A stretch of 64,000 nt of DNA from the NCBI GenBank assembly GCA_016808115.1, contig JAEQBH010003944.1, positions 43,089 through 107,088 on the forward strand, read 5' to 3'. The stretch comes from Tetrastigma voinierianum. Taxonomy: Eukaryota > Streptophyta > Magnoliopsida > Vitales > Vitaceae. Of this stretch, positions 11,493-22,989 are shown piece by piece; position 1 is the stretch's first letter; each line of letters opens with the position of its first letter. The position numbers and the translations under genes were made by a program. The notes under the pieces were generated by a model that saw only the letters and a program-made list of their open reading frames with translations, had not been told where the DNA came from and ran no database searches.

Positions 11493-11669
11493 ATTGATTT
11501 ACAAAGTGAGGGAACATACATATTTATATACAAGTGTTAGAGAAAATAAAGGAAACGAAGTTAGAGTCTAATTAATAACCAAAGAGAAAAGGAAATAAGG
11601 AAAAGATTCCTGAATGGATTAGGAAACTATTGCTTAAAAGAGCAAATAAATTGTAAAACTATATTGTCA
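11493..11669 (-). repeat. Short copia LTR remnant, minus strand, 3' end deleted
   Basis: Matches 62590-62776 in copy 2, where the sequence is preceded by a reverse-complement primer-binding site and so is an LTR. Here the LTR end, primer site and leader are missing: the junction at GTTTTCATTGATTT joins the gypsy LTR fragment straight to the middle of the copia LTR. Confidence 0.55.
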
Positions 11670-12500
11670 CGGATGTTTTTAATGAGTGTAGACACATAGT
11701 AGAGTGTGTTGAACATATTGTGACTCAGATTTCAAATTCCATCTATGATAATAAGATAAATTTTGTTGTTTTTAGCCTACATTTTGCACATCCCTATACA
11801 AAGCATTGTTAGATCTATCATGGTTATGCTCTTGCCTAGATAAGATGCCAACTTATTCTTTATTTGTTTATTTCTTTTTGATTGGTTAGATAAGATGGAA
11901 CTTCTTCCTCACAAACTAATCCAACCTAATTATATATTCAAGAGGGGTGGTAGATTGACCATAAATCAAATTTTAATTGATGCTAAACTTAATGCAATTG
12001 TAAAACTTGAATGCAATAGCCATAAAATGAAATACAATACAACAAGATAAGAGAGAGAAACAAAAGCAAAAAAATAGTGGTTCATCAACTCGCCTATCCA
12101 CTGTCTTTTCCTAAGTTTACGTTTTTCCACTAATCAAAGAGCTTCCTCAACTAAAGCTCGACAAGTCTTGTACACGTGGATTTGAGGTTCTAATAGGCCT
12201 TTACAATCTTTTAAATGTTTTCTTAAATATTCAAACAACTGAGCACAAGGAATATGGTAAGAATATGCCACAAATACAACACTTAGCTTGTGGTTGGTCA
12301 GAGAAAAAATGTTAAGCAGCTTAAGTTGCTTGAGTGGGATTTTGTAAATTTTTAAATAATTTCTTTGATAGATAAACTGTTTTGGCTCCACAACTTTATC
12401 CCATCACTTACCACTGAGCAAGGTCCCTAAAGGCTCTATAGAGCGGCTGTACCGCTAAGAAGGTAAGGTTCGCAGCGGCTCTTTAAAGGAGAGAGGGCTT
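11670..12500. other. Unclassified shared sequence, no gene recognised
   Basis: AT-rich DNA shared with 62777-63540. A minus-strand frame of 85 codons (12134-12391) is broken by differences in the other copy and has no recognisable domain. No RNA gene seen. Confidence 0.5.
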
Positions 12501-13385
12501 AGCCCCTATGGTGCGTATAAGGGCTTTGTCGATGGAGCAGGTCTCAATGCCTTTGCCCTTTGATGCTTCATATCAAGCTAATGCGAGGCTCTTGCAGGAA
12601 GCAACATGATTCTTAGTTGGTAACCTTGTTTTAGATGGTCGAAGGTGAGAGGGGGACTTTTTATTGAAAAACTCTCTTTGTCCTTGGACGAGGGGTGTTT
12701 GACTTCTGAGGGAAGGACTGAGGTTGTTTTCTTGGAGCAAGCATGACGAGGCTTCTTTAGAAGATGTTCACAAGTGTATGTGCTATCTGATGAAGATGTG
12801 GTCGAGGAAGCCACAAAGAATTAACTCGATAAGCTTATGCTGTTAAAGATGAGCTGGGTGAGAAGGGCGCTTTGGATTTCAAAAGCCCTGTTAGGAGCCC
12901 AATTGAAGTAAAAAGCCTATGTAATCCTTATTATATCAAACTTATATGGTTTAATGAGTTTTGCCTGCCAAGGATGTGAATGAGGAGGTCGCCACTCATG
13001 CCTTGCTTGGTTGGGAGATTCAAAGCCTGAATGCTTGGTTAATTATTGTAGTTAAAACAAAAGGGAAACCAAAGCAAAGTGGGAAGGAGGTGGTTTGTAA
13101 GTGATTATCTAGGATTATGTTCTCGTGGTCGGTAGGTTCCTCATGTTAGTCCGACCACTGTGATAAGTGGTGGTGTCAAGAAGCAAAGGTTCATCGTGTT
13201 TTCACCGATTGTCAATGAGGTCAGTTTCTTGTTTATCTAGGCTTTAGACTGTCTTGTATTGTGAGGTTTTGCTGTCTCTCTTTCCCTTTCGCTTTTTTTT
13301 GTTGCTATTTCCATACCCATGTGTGCTTTGTACCTTTTCTAGACGCTTTAATATATTCACGTGTTTTTACCTATAAAAAAAGGTC
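12501..13385 (+). mobile_element. Possible retroposon 3' fragment ending in A-rich tail
   Basis: Ends TTTACCTATAAAAAAAGG near 13385, similar to the TTCATTGCTTATAAAAA end of the LINE at 30.4 kb and preceded by a TTTGTACCTTTTCTAGACG-like stretch typical of plant L1 3' ends. The upstream part (12500-12990) is shared with copy 2. No reverse transcriptase is readable. A LINE tail is my best guess only. Confidence 0.35.
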
Positions 13386-15200
13386 TGGCTTTACGAATAT
13401 TTAAAATGGTTGTTCAAGCTCTCTCTTAATCATATGATTGATATGCAAACAATCGAAACCCGTTGAATTAAATCCATAAGCTTTGAGTAGAGTTCTTGCA
13501 TGAGTTAACTATCGATATGCACAATCATTGCCTCAGAAGAACTTGACACAATAAGGAAATTGCTGATCAAGCCTCCTGCCGGGATGCTAACCTTCTCTTA
13601 CTCAAAAAAAAAAAAAAAGAAAAGAAAAAAAGAAGGTCATAGATACCTTTTTGTGCAATTTTGAATACCCTTTTTATTTTTGAAAAAATTGAAGTTTTTC
13701 ATAATTTCATATTAACATCATGCTATCCAATTTTCTTTAAAAAGAATTGAAAGGTCAAGACTTTTAAAGAAAAAGCAAGAATTTCTTAATTCAATGTACC
13801 TAGGCCCAACTTTTACTCGAAGCCTAAAAAGATAAATAATTTTCTTACGAATGATATTTGTGCCTTTGACCTGAAATAGAGTCTAAGAAAATGGGATGTT
13901 TCAATTTTTACCTACTCTGAAAGCACTCTTAACATGAGAGTAAACTAGTCTCTCGCTTTATGATCCTCCAAATTTGTTCTGTGGAAACATTTCATAACGC
14001 ACCCTTTTTGTGTTATTGCTGCTGGTTCAGCATTAAATTTGTAATATACTATTGTGGTGGCATGGGTCAACTCAATGTTTCATGTCGACACCGATTCGCA
14101 CAAGCTCACACCCTAATGCACCAGACATTAGTGACTTCATAATATGAAAAATAGACATTTCCATGGATAATAAAAGAAAACAAAAAACATTTATAGTGAC
14201 TCTACCTCTCTGTATCTTATTGAACTTGAACACTTAGGATATTTTTCTTTCATGTAGGAAAAATAAGGAAAAATTGTTTTATCATATTAGGGCACTATAG
14301 ATATATTGTGTATAAAGGAAAAGAAGGGATATTTTCCTCTCCACTTTCCTTGAAATAATAAATGGAATTTTTTCTTTTAGAAAGGTGTAGGGGATGTTGA
14401 GGGAAAATTCATCTCTCATGAGGTTAATTGTTTGTCCGTTAACATTTTCTTGTGTAATTTTTTCTTCTTTCTTTTTTTCCTTAAACTTCCAAGGAACTAA
14501 ACATGGACTTTTAAACTTCTTGTGTGATAAAAGGTTGAGAAAAGTACATCTGTAAAAAATTTTAAACTTTTTCCCCTGGACTGTTCCATGACTAACCAAA
14601 TAAAAGAAATGTTTTGTATTTGTTTTACTTATTTCTTTCCTTATGCCTTCCTAGAAGTAAACAATTAGCTCAATCTTCAAAGCTATGTTTAATGCCGAAA
14701 AGTGTTAAGCAAAAAATTTTAACTGAATATTTTTTTCTCAATGAACAATATGAAGGAAAGAAAGGATACAGATTGTGGGGTAATGGGGAAGGATGATAAA
14801 GATTTTCCTCATTTTCTTTCTTTGAAAGCTTTGCCTTATACCTAAACTTTCGTAATTTGACACAATGCCCAATCCTAATTCACAAGAAGCTCTTTCTTCC
14901 TTTTCTTTGTCAATGTTAGACCAAAATGCCTTTCTGCAAAGGTCATGATGTGTTGGCCCTTAATCTTATATAACTTTTATTGTCAAAGGTAAAGTCGAAG
15001 TCAAATAAGTTTTTTCTTAAGCAATATTTTTTTGATTGATAAATTTTTTTTTCAATTCTTGTCCCCTGCTTAAACTTAAACACTGGTCCTCCCTATGCCC
15101 ACTTAACCCCAACTATCGGAGCCAGCCTCAATGACGAACTTTCGAGGTTTTCATTTGAATGATTCAATATTATCACGTTGAAAATAGAAAGCATATATAA
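13386..15200. other. AT-rich intergenic stretch without recognisable gene
   Basis: Contains an A-rich run near 13600-13640 and several open frames up to 105 codons (for example minus 14282-14599) whose products are Lys/Phe-rich low-complexity strings. No domain, RNA gene or element end seen. Confidence 0.6.
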
Positions 15201-15208
15201 ATTAGAAA

Positions 15209-15315
15209 CCTTTATATATATATATATATATATATAAGAGAGAGGGATATATATATATAAGATATATATATATATATATATATATGTATATTTTTTTTTT
15301 TTTTTTTTTTTTTGA
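15209..15315. repeat. TA microsatellite followed by poly(T)
   Basis: Runs of TA, a short GAGAGAGGGA interruption, more TA, then about 26 T. The two overlapping minus-strand frames across it (106 and 66 codons) encode Lys and Tyr/Ile runs and are artefacts of the repeat. Confidence 0.9.
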
Positions 15316-15729
15316 TCTAAGAAAAGCAAGATATAGTTGAAAACGAGTACAAGGCACCCAAAGAGTATACAATATATGCAAGGAACACCACCTCTCACCC
15401 ATACCCCATCCAAGTCAAAAATCCCATCAAAGAATTTAAGATATCAACACTATACAATTTAGCCTATCAATTGAATAAGGTAAACAAAAAAATGATTTCA
15501 TTCCTATGAGCAAGAGGGGGGCCTCATTCTCTTATATATTTTTTAGATGTGACCTTTACTTAAACATTAGTTTTATAAACATAAAATGTTGAAACTTTAA
15601 AGATGACACATACAAATGTACCAACAACACATAAATACTTATCAAAATAGGAAAAAAACACATAAAAGTACATATCCTGTAAAAGTAAAAATAAAATTAT
15701 ATCAAAATGTAAAAAGTTTATTTTGAAGA
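15316..15729. other. AT-rich spacer
   Basis: No gene or element recognised between the microsatellite and the solo LTR. Confidence 0.5.
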
Positions 15730-15734
15730 ATTAT
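15730..15734. other. Putative target-site duplication of solo LTR (partner 18412-18416)
   Basis: ATTAT precedes the LTR and ATTAT follows its TTTTACA end at 18412-18416. Gypsy integration makes 5-bp duplications. An AT-only 5-mer could match by chance. Confidence 0.45.
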
Positions 15735-18016
15735 CAGACGCGCCTAAAATCGGGTCCGTTGACAACCCGTCAACCCGCTGAATACTCGTGGATGTCGAGT
15801 TACCCGACACCACTCACGAAAATCGGGCAGAGTCTCCTTTGTAATGGAGCTCTACCCAAGGTACAACCTGTCCCAATAATCAACAATGACCACATAGGGT
15901 CTATATGCGAGTAAAATAATGGCCACTTGGGCCCCTGCATCAATACTCAAACATATAAGCACATGACTATAAAACCATAGTCCATAAGAGTTTAAATTAC
16001 ATCACTTTATAAGAGAATTACAACTCATATATATTTACAAACATATATTAATGCCATTAATCCAGCCTTTCTTCATATGTGCAGTCCCAAATGGTCACCG
16101 CCCGCACCTGACCTGTACCGGGAAGTTGGTCTCCACGATAGTGAGCAGTTCAAGAGGGTGATAATCTCCCACAAGGGCTACTCCCACCTATGCATGCAAT
16201 GGTCGCATAATCGAACACACATCCCAGTGCAACATACACATGTCTACCTGAATGTCTACATGCCATGAATGAGACTTGACTCACCATGCCCCATGTACCG
16301 AGCTCTCGCTAGCTCCATCACTTAATATGTCATTGAGTAATATATCCCGAGTCACTCACCGACTCATCTCATGATACTACCGTGATAACTCCGTTTACCG
16401 GTATTACTAATGACACAAGTATTGAGCCTCAATGCTCCATTACCCAATGCAAGTGTCAATGGGCAACAAATCCCAAGTCAATCTCGACTCTATCACACAA
16501 CCCGAAGTCTATGTGATAAACACACCAGGTCTTCTTTCACTAACTTTTCGTGATACCGCAAGTCCTTACACCCGTACGTACCATGATATCGCGGGTCTCT
16601 ACACCCATACGCCGAGTTCACCGACTCCTCAAACATGCATTCTCCCGCCATTTAATGAAACCATTTCCAAACAAAGGTATTTGTTTTTAACCGTGGACAA
16701 CCCTCCGATATACTCAGGCGGATGCACTCCGATAATCTATTTGTGGACAACCTCCGATGTATATCAATTGGGCAGACTCGAAGATTATATGGACAACCCT
16801 CCGATGTTGTAGTGGACACACCCGATAAATGAATAGATTGTTATCAACCTCCGAACACTCCTTCAAGAAACCACCTCATGCACTCACTCCTATCAGCTTG
16901 CAGCCCCATTGCACATGAAATGCAATGAGCCATTTCCATTTTCTTAACCCGTGCGACTCATTTGACGTTGGGTCTATTAGTCAAGCCCATTAATCAACAC
17001 CCTACGCGTACATCCACAATCCACGCGGTGTTGATCCACAACCGTGTAATTTCACGACACACCATCAAACAATCTAACACAAAGGTCGCATCTCAACTAT
17101 GCACACACCTAATTTCTAGGTTACCCCAGCAAAGGTGAATGCATGATGCCAATTCCAACACATCTGGCGTGCTAATATATTCACATGCATATATATTAAC
17201 ATAATTAAATCACATAAAACATGTTATGCAAATTCACAATCAATTACACCAAAATTAGCTCACATAGGCTAATTAACAAACACGAGCAATTGATTTTGAA
17301 TCACTCAACCATACACATTTTCACACAAAAAAATAATTTCGTGTCACTATTCATGTTACTATTCATGTTACTATTCATATTACTATTCACGTTATTCATT
17401 TTCTAGTAATAACACACAAATGGTCCAAATCTTGGACCCATAAACAGGGCACCTCTTGGTCCCTTCACGGTTCATCACCGAATATTGTGATACCAAAACA
17501 CACCACAAAACTAAGACATCACGTCCGTGAGCAAACCAAACTCTCAACATACCGGATCGCCGGTAAATAGTCTCAAAATTTCGTCATGACTGGTTTAAAA
17601 ATACCTTTAAAATTTAGTCTAACTGGTCCAAAATAGTCCCGAAAATTCCTAAAATTCCTACACTCACCCAAAAATTTGAGGATCAAATTTACGGCCTTTC
17701 ACTACTCTAAGCCAATTCCAAACCATTAAATAAATTTTTAGGTTAGAACAACACAAGTAGGAAAATTCCCTACCTCGTGGAGTTTGACGAAACTCCAAGA
17801 TTTTGATGCCCACGCGTAGCTCTCGTCGCATGGATCAACTTTGCCTTCAGCCCCGATGAAAACCTACGATTCGATTTTGTAGATCTAAGAAAGAAGCAAA
17901 GAGAAAAAAAATAAAATATTTTTCTCTCTCCAACGCTCTCTCCTCCCAACGCCCTCTCTCGCCCCCCTTGATTTTTTTTTCCCATTTTATTATACACATT
18001 AATAATAATAACACAA

Positions 18017-18058
<42 letters not shown>

Positions 18059-18411
18059 CATTTTGAATACATAGTTCATATTGCTTCATTCGGATCCGTT
18101 TTTACCCCGAAACAATTTATTTCTTTTTAGTTCACTTTATTTTAAAGGAACTTAGCCTAAGCCATTTCCTGACTTCCGAGATTTTCGTAAAAATCTCATC
18201 CCTAAAGTTATTAACGGTTTATCACCCAGAAAAACGTGAAATATTCCGTTTGTCTCAGAATTCGACGAAACTTTTCTAGGTCACTAAATTTCGACGAATT
18301 TAATCTACAAGCAAACTGCTTCATTATCCAAATCTAGAGAATTTCCGGTTTTCAACTAAAATTACCGTTTTACCCTTTTTCAGAAAAATTGAATTTTTCT
18401 CGGGTTTTACA
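15735..18411 (-). mobile_element. Solo LTR of gypsy family G, minus strand
   Basis: About 2.68 kb. In minus direction it starts TGTAAAACCCGAGAAAAATT at 18411 and runs through the same landmarks as the LTR at 33980-35907: the CGTGGAGTTTGACG region near 17775, ACATGTTATGCAAATTCAC near 17218, GGACAACCCTCCGATGT near 16790 and the GGGCAGAGTCTC block near 15826. Internal polyprotein is absent on both sides, as expected after recombination between two LTRs. It is flanked by the 5-mer ATTAT on each side. The plus-strand left terminus reads CAGACGCGCC where the relative has TGTGACGCCCC. Open frames inside it are not genes. Confidence 0.7.
18001..18060. repeat. ATT/AAT microsatellite inside the solo LTR
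   Basis: Starts with AATAATAATAACAC then about 14 ATT units. The Asn-rich 80-codon minus frame here is its by-product. Confidence 0.9.
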
Positions 18412-18689
18412 ATTATGTAATGAACCTATACATTAAACTCATATTTTGTTAAATTGTTCTTTCACAAACTCTAGGATTCAATCTTTTATATGGTATAATA
18501 TAATTTAAAAATCTTAACCATTGTCTTCTTGAAATTTGTTATATAATATTCTATACTTCATCCTCTCGATACAAAAGTGCATCTATACATATGAGCTCTC
18601 TATGTAGTTTTTCTCTATATAAAAATGTATGGTACATGATACAGAGCAAATAGAAACCATGTATTTTATGAGTTAAACCGATGAATTTT

Positions 18690-19090
18690 AACAGCTTTTT
18701 TTTTTTTGATTTTTCTTTTAAAAAAATGAGCTCTGAGTTGTTTTGTGTTAGTTTAGTGATGGGTGAGTCTACATTTTTGATTTCGTTTTGGAAAAAATTT
18801 TCTAATTGGACCTGGCTTATCTCTTTCGTTTGAGTCTAACAAATTATTTTTTCTTCATGAAATACTTTAACAATAAGAACATTTCAATATAAATAAAAAA
18901 CTATATACTTTTCTGATTATAAGAAGAAAGTCAGTTTCAATTTCACTTTTCAAAATCAAGAAAAAAAAATTCAATAGTTATTTCCCTGCTGTTGAGCTAG
19001 CTAGCTATATGGATCTGGCAAGTAACATTTATGCAAAAACACCAATTTCATGATTTTGCATTCTTTGTTTGATATGTTACAAGTGCTAGA
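18690..19090 (+). repeat. Local duplicate A, left part
   Basis: Starting at TTTTCTTTTAAAAAAATGAG it matches 22990-23345, sharing AACAATAAGAACATTTCAAT, GATTATAAGAAGAAAGTC, GCTAGCTAGC and TTATGCAAAAACACCAATTT. It is not itself recognised as an element. The match resumes at about 21860, so the intervening DNA is an insertion relative to duplicate B. Confidence 0.8.
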
Positions 19091-19100
19091 TGAGTAGTAT

Positions 19101-21860
19101 TGTAACGTCCCATACCAAATAATACAAGTTTTTAACACGTTTGACTAAGTTTGACCAACTTTGACCAACAATTAGTATGTGGGCCTAAGTTGACTTTTTC
19201 AAGGATGAATAATTTTGGGTTGACTAAGACACCATCTCGTAGGCCTCGTCGATACAAGTTCATAGACGGGCTGAACGTCAAAATCCGACTTACGGATAAA
19301 AAGTTATGGCCCTGAGAAGTTCAAACAGCAGTATTTTATCAGTGTCCAAGTCAGTCCGGGGTTTTTACCTGAAAATGACCCTAGGCTCTATATAAACCTA
19401 GTTTTACGTGCCAAATAGAACCCTAGCCCCAAAACACTCATTTTCAGCTTCAAAACCCTAGAAAAATTCCCCAAGACCCGTGGACTCTAACTGGGTTGTT
19501 TCAACCCGTTTTCAGGCCAATCGGGTTTTAGCCATGGGAGACGTTTCCGGCCACCTTCTTGATGCATGCGCCACCCAGGTAGGAGCGCCACCACCAGGCA
19601 ACCTTGGCCTTGAAATTCCCCACGGCGACCGTCGCTGACGCGGGCTCAGACGGCAGCGACCGCCGAGGCTGGGCGGGCCACCTGGTCGCCTGATTACCAA
19701 GCCCCAGCCATTCCAAGCCTATCCATACCTCCCTCCCCCCATTTTTAGACCCTCTGAACTCATTCACGTGGTCCTTTTTCGCAGATTCCTCACCGTTTGA
19801 AAGATAAGACAAAAGGATGTTTGGCAGCCGGTTGGATGGCGTTTTTCGGCCACCACCGGAACTTTTGAACCAAGGTAAGGGTACTGCTGTGTTCCTGGTC
19901 TCTTGGGATTTCCGTTGATATAAAGTTTGTAAATTTTGGACGTTGTTTGGTTAGTTTTCCATTTTTGGGTCATTTAGGGTAATTACCGAAAGGGTTGGAC
20001 TGAAATTGGGCACCAATTGGTCAAATTAGGCAAAATTGAAGATGGATTAGTGAAATTGGATATTTTTATGATTTATTGGAGGGTTCAATTTCAAAAAATT
20101 AGCTTCCGGGTAAAAAGCCCCAATTTTAGGTACCTGGGTCTCAGAGGGCACTCGTGAGCACTGACATGTCGAGTTCAATTTAGATAGTTTCATAGTTCTA
20201 AATTATTCTAAGATATTGGGGTATCCTAATGTCTTTTGGTTTAGTTATTGAAGCCTAAGTGGTATTTTTATTATATTGCTGCACTCACGCCGAGTCGAGA
20301 CGATCTCAGCAGGGAAGGTGGACTGAGAATCGTAGTCATGAGGGCGTTTATATGTTTTAAATAAGCTTGGGGTATTATTATGATATATAATCAGGGTTAA
20401 TTATTTTATATATATATATATTATTTGATCGAATGGTTGGTTATGCATAAATATAATTATCAATTTTTATATAAACAAGTTATCATTTCATGTAAATTTT
20501 GTTAACATTTTAAATATTTGGACATTTTACTGAGTTCATGGATAAATTTGTGGTATTTAAATATTTTGGTACATGGATCAAGGTTTTAAACCACTTTGAA
20601 AATTTATTGATTTAAGAAATGGATTTTGAGGTTTTTATGATTTTAAGCATGTTAAATATTTTTAAAGTTTTATGTGCTTAAAATTGGTTATAGTGAATAT
20701 TTACTGTGGGTGGTTTCTATTTCTATGATGAATTGGATGAATTGGAATTAATAATATATTTGATTGAGTTGTTGAAATTAAATTTATATAAATTCTAATT
20801 TATAATACAAGATTTTTGGAAAAGTATATGTGAGTAAGGATACTGTTGGTTGTTATAACATGTACCATATACACTGTAGCCTCGACTTAAGATTTATTAT
20901 GTGCTATAATCGGGGTTTGCCATGGTGTCGTGAGGTTGTTTGGTCCAACGTTATATATTATTTACGACCGTGAGGCTGGTTTCACTCGACTCCGCTCATC
21001 ATTATTATTATTACTACCGACACCTTCAGGTTGAGGGTCGGAGGTGGGGTATCCTACCTAGCTTATGATGGATATATGGTATGGTACATTGTTGGTTTAT
21101 GAGTAAGCTATAACCATTTCAATAATTATGGTTATTGTATTTTCATGATTATTTTTATGACATGATGTTTATATATTTTATGCTCAATTTTTATGTTGTG
21201 AATAAATTCAGGTTATAATTTTCTTAATAATAATTTCGATTAAATTTTGAGCATGAATTTCATATTGTTGACTTGGGTATAAGTTTGGGTTTTGTGAAAT
21301 GATTTTAAACGGGGAACCTTGCAAAAGAGTGGACGTGAGATCTTAAGAGAAGGAATTTTCGAAAATAAAAACATTATTTTCCTTATGAATTATGCCACTC
21401 ACTGAGATTTATTATCTCACGTTTTACTGCTTTAAACTGGGCTCCTAGGTCTAGGCAATTCAGAGAGACCTACCTCACACAACACTTACATCACTATTTC
21501 TCTACAAATTTGGCAAAGATTCTATCTTATCTATCCTGTCTTTATTGGACTTATTTATTCTTCATTTTATCCCTAAATTCGCAAACACCTTAGAATGCTC
21601 GATCTTAGTATTGAACTCATGTGAGTCTCTTATTATGTGTGTGTTTGTGGTTGCACCTGCGTAAGATAGGCCTACAGGATTTGAGTCATAGGATCTTTTT
21701 TATATATATATTTGAGGTATTATATTAATGCATGTGTTTACTTTCTTTCTTAAGGGGGTTTCACTGATATTCCCTAGGGATTATACAGCTGGGACTTCAC
21801 TATGGGACCACCCAGAATCCTAGGAGGTATCCGGCCTAGCCCTGGCTGGCATGAACTGAG
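19101..21860 (+). mobile_element. Gypsy-type LTR inserted in duplicate A (right end uncertain)
   Basis: Begins TGTAACGTCCCATACCAAAT, a typical start of long plant Ty3/gypsy LTRs, and is absent from duplicate B. It has a TATA box (CTCTATATAAACC near 19387) about 290 bp in, followed by a GC-rich CT-rich leader-like stretch at 19550-19740, which fits an LTR with U3, R and U5. No polyprotein is readable across its 2.7 kb, so a solo LTR is the simplest reading. I could not find a convincing CA end or a target duplication; the right limit comes only from where duplicate B's match resumes. Overlapping minus-strand frames at 19512-19812 cover the GC-rich leader and have no known domain. Confidence 0.5.
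19141..19224 (+). promoter_or_regulatory. TTGAC cluster in LTR U3
   Basis: Five TTGAC cores in 84 bp: 19141, 19151, 19161, about 19190 and about 19220. The first three are exactly 10 bp apart, one helical turn, and two have the form TTGACC. TTGAC is the core of W-box sites bound by WRKY factors. Upstream of the TATA box at 19387, this would suit an inducible LTR promoter. Binding is inferred. Confidence 0.35.
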
Positions 21861-22120
21861 GTGTCGGGTCGCAAGGAGTGGAAGTTGTACCGCTACTACA
21901 TTATCCAAGATAGTTCGTCTATCAGTAGGTATACAAAGGTAATTGTCTTGGTTGTTATGAGATATTATGAGTCATTTATCTTCAATCGTACTATATTCTT
22001 TCTAAGCCCTTTACTTAAAAGAGCTTACTAGTCTTTGCAATTATCAATACCATGTTCGTTGGTTTTTTTTTCCCTATTTTGGCAAGTAAAATTGAGCTTG
22101 TTCTTGATATAATACCCTTT
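21860..22120 (+). repeat. Local duplicate A, right part
   Basis: Matches 23385-23670, including CTACATTATCCAAGAT, GGTATACAAAGGTAATTGTC, AAAAGAGCTTACTAGTCTTT and AAAATTGAGCTTGTTC. It stops at CCCTT where the copia LTR begins at 22121; duplicate B continues across that point with GACTTTGAAAC. Confidence 0.8.
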
Positions 22121-22273
22121 TGTTAGATATTGTACAGTCTTTTCCTTTATTGTCTTACTGTATTGTGGGTCCTATGAGTGTGTATATATATAAGTCCAAT
22201 ATGTAATGTAGAGATAAGTCTTCTTTTCTGTGAAAATAATAAAATTAGGGATTCTCTCTTTTCTCTCTTCACA
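22121..22273 (+). repeat. 5' LTR of short-LTR copia
   Basis: Begins TGTTAGATATTGTACAG, ends CTCTTCACA just before the primer site. It contains TGTGTATATATATAAG (TATA region near 22180) and an AATAAAA signal near 22238. Confidence 0.75.
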
Positions 22274-22286
22274 TGGTATCAGAGCC
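22274..22286 (+). promoter_or_regulatory. Primer-binding site for initiator tRNA-Met
   Basis: TGGTATCAGAGCC directly follows the LTR; this is complementary to the 3' end of plant initiator methionine tRNA and is the standard copia primer site. Confidence 0.85.
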
Positions 22287-22839
22287 AAAGGGGAAAACCT
22301 AATTTATTTTTTCAGTGATCGTGTTTCATTCTGATCTCCTTCTACGCCGCCGGATCTCCTTCTCGCGCAGCCAAGCACATCAAGGTTTGACTTTCCTCGC
22401 AGCTCTTCTTCCTCGCTCGAAACCGCAGATACAGTGCACAAGGCCGATCTACACGCCGGTGGCAACCTCATCGGCAAACAGCAACGCACGCGCCGTCACG
22501 CGCCTCCTTCCTCCGGCAGCTTGCCGTCCATGCGCCGGAGCGTGAGTGCGTGTGTGGGCGCGTGGGCCCTTTCCAAGTGGGACGGACTCCACATACGTGG
22601 CCGTCCGGCCGCCGTCGCCGCTATCTCCGGCGGCCCACTCCCGAGCCCTCCTCATCCACCTTGCCCATTTTGCCTCCGCCGCTCCTCACGTTTTCTCCAC
22701 GGCTTCTCGGGTCCTCTTTTCTTCATCTCTAGTTCCATAGCCGTGATTTTCAAGTTCCACGCACCGTGATTTCTCAAGCTCCACACCGTGGATTCGCCCT
22801 CCTATTAGGCTCTCTTCAATCCAAACGTGATTCACCGCT
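22287..22839 (+). other. copia leader, GC-rich
   Basis: About 550 bp, with a strongly CG-rich part at 22340-22720. It produces several overlapping 60-111-codon frames on both strands that share no recognisable domain and no consistent codon pattern; I treat all as non-genic. Confidence 0.55.
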
Positions 22840-22989
22840 ATGGATGTAAGTGTTCAAAATTCTATTTTTACTGCAGTCTCTCGGATTCCTACTATCACCT
22901 TAGAAAAATTGATTGGTAGTGAGAATTATCTCTCATGGTCAGCTTCTATGGAACTTTGGTTCATGGGACAGGGTTATGAGGATCATCTT
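22840..22989 (+). pseudogene. copia gag N-terminus, truncated
   Basis: ATG at 22840 begins MDVSVQNS and continues through TITLEKLIGSENYLSW, ELWFMGQGYEDHL, the standard N-terminal capsid motif of plant copia gag. About 50 codons match, then the frame runs into a poly(T) junction and encodes Phe/Leu before stopping. Leader distance and the ATG context make this the native start. The product would be a non-functional capsid stub. Confidence 0.75.

Larger units (their letters stand above)
7160..12990 (+). repeat. Segmental duplication, copy 1
   Basis: From TCTTTGCTGG near 7160 to about 12990 this DNA matches 55971-64000 in the same orientation and order, with many small differences. Copy 2 runs off the window, so the full length is unknown. 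Copy 1 lacks about 2.27 kb present in copy 2 at 60319-62590. Its contents (AT-rich spacer, MITE-like repeat, inverted LTR pair, copia LTR remnant, unclassified tail) are listed separately. The left edge interrupts the copia RT fragment at 6686-7155. Confidence 0.85.

Noticed and set aside
15093..15413. Minus-strand frames of 106 and 66 codons
   Set aside because: They span a TA/poly(T) microsatellite and encode Lys and Tyr/Ile runs.
17847..18089. Asn-rich 80-codon frame, minus strand
   Set aside because: Product of the ATT microsatellite within a solo LTR.
19512..19812. Arg/Gly/Pro-rich frames on the minus strand
   Set aside because: They lie in the GC-rich transcribed part of an LTR and have no known motif.
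22304..22769. Cluster of overlapping 60-111-codon frames on both strands
   Set aside because: CG-rich copia leader; frames overlap in several phases and have no domain.
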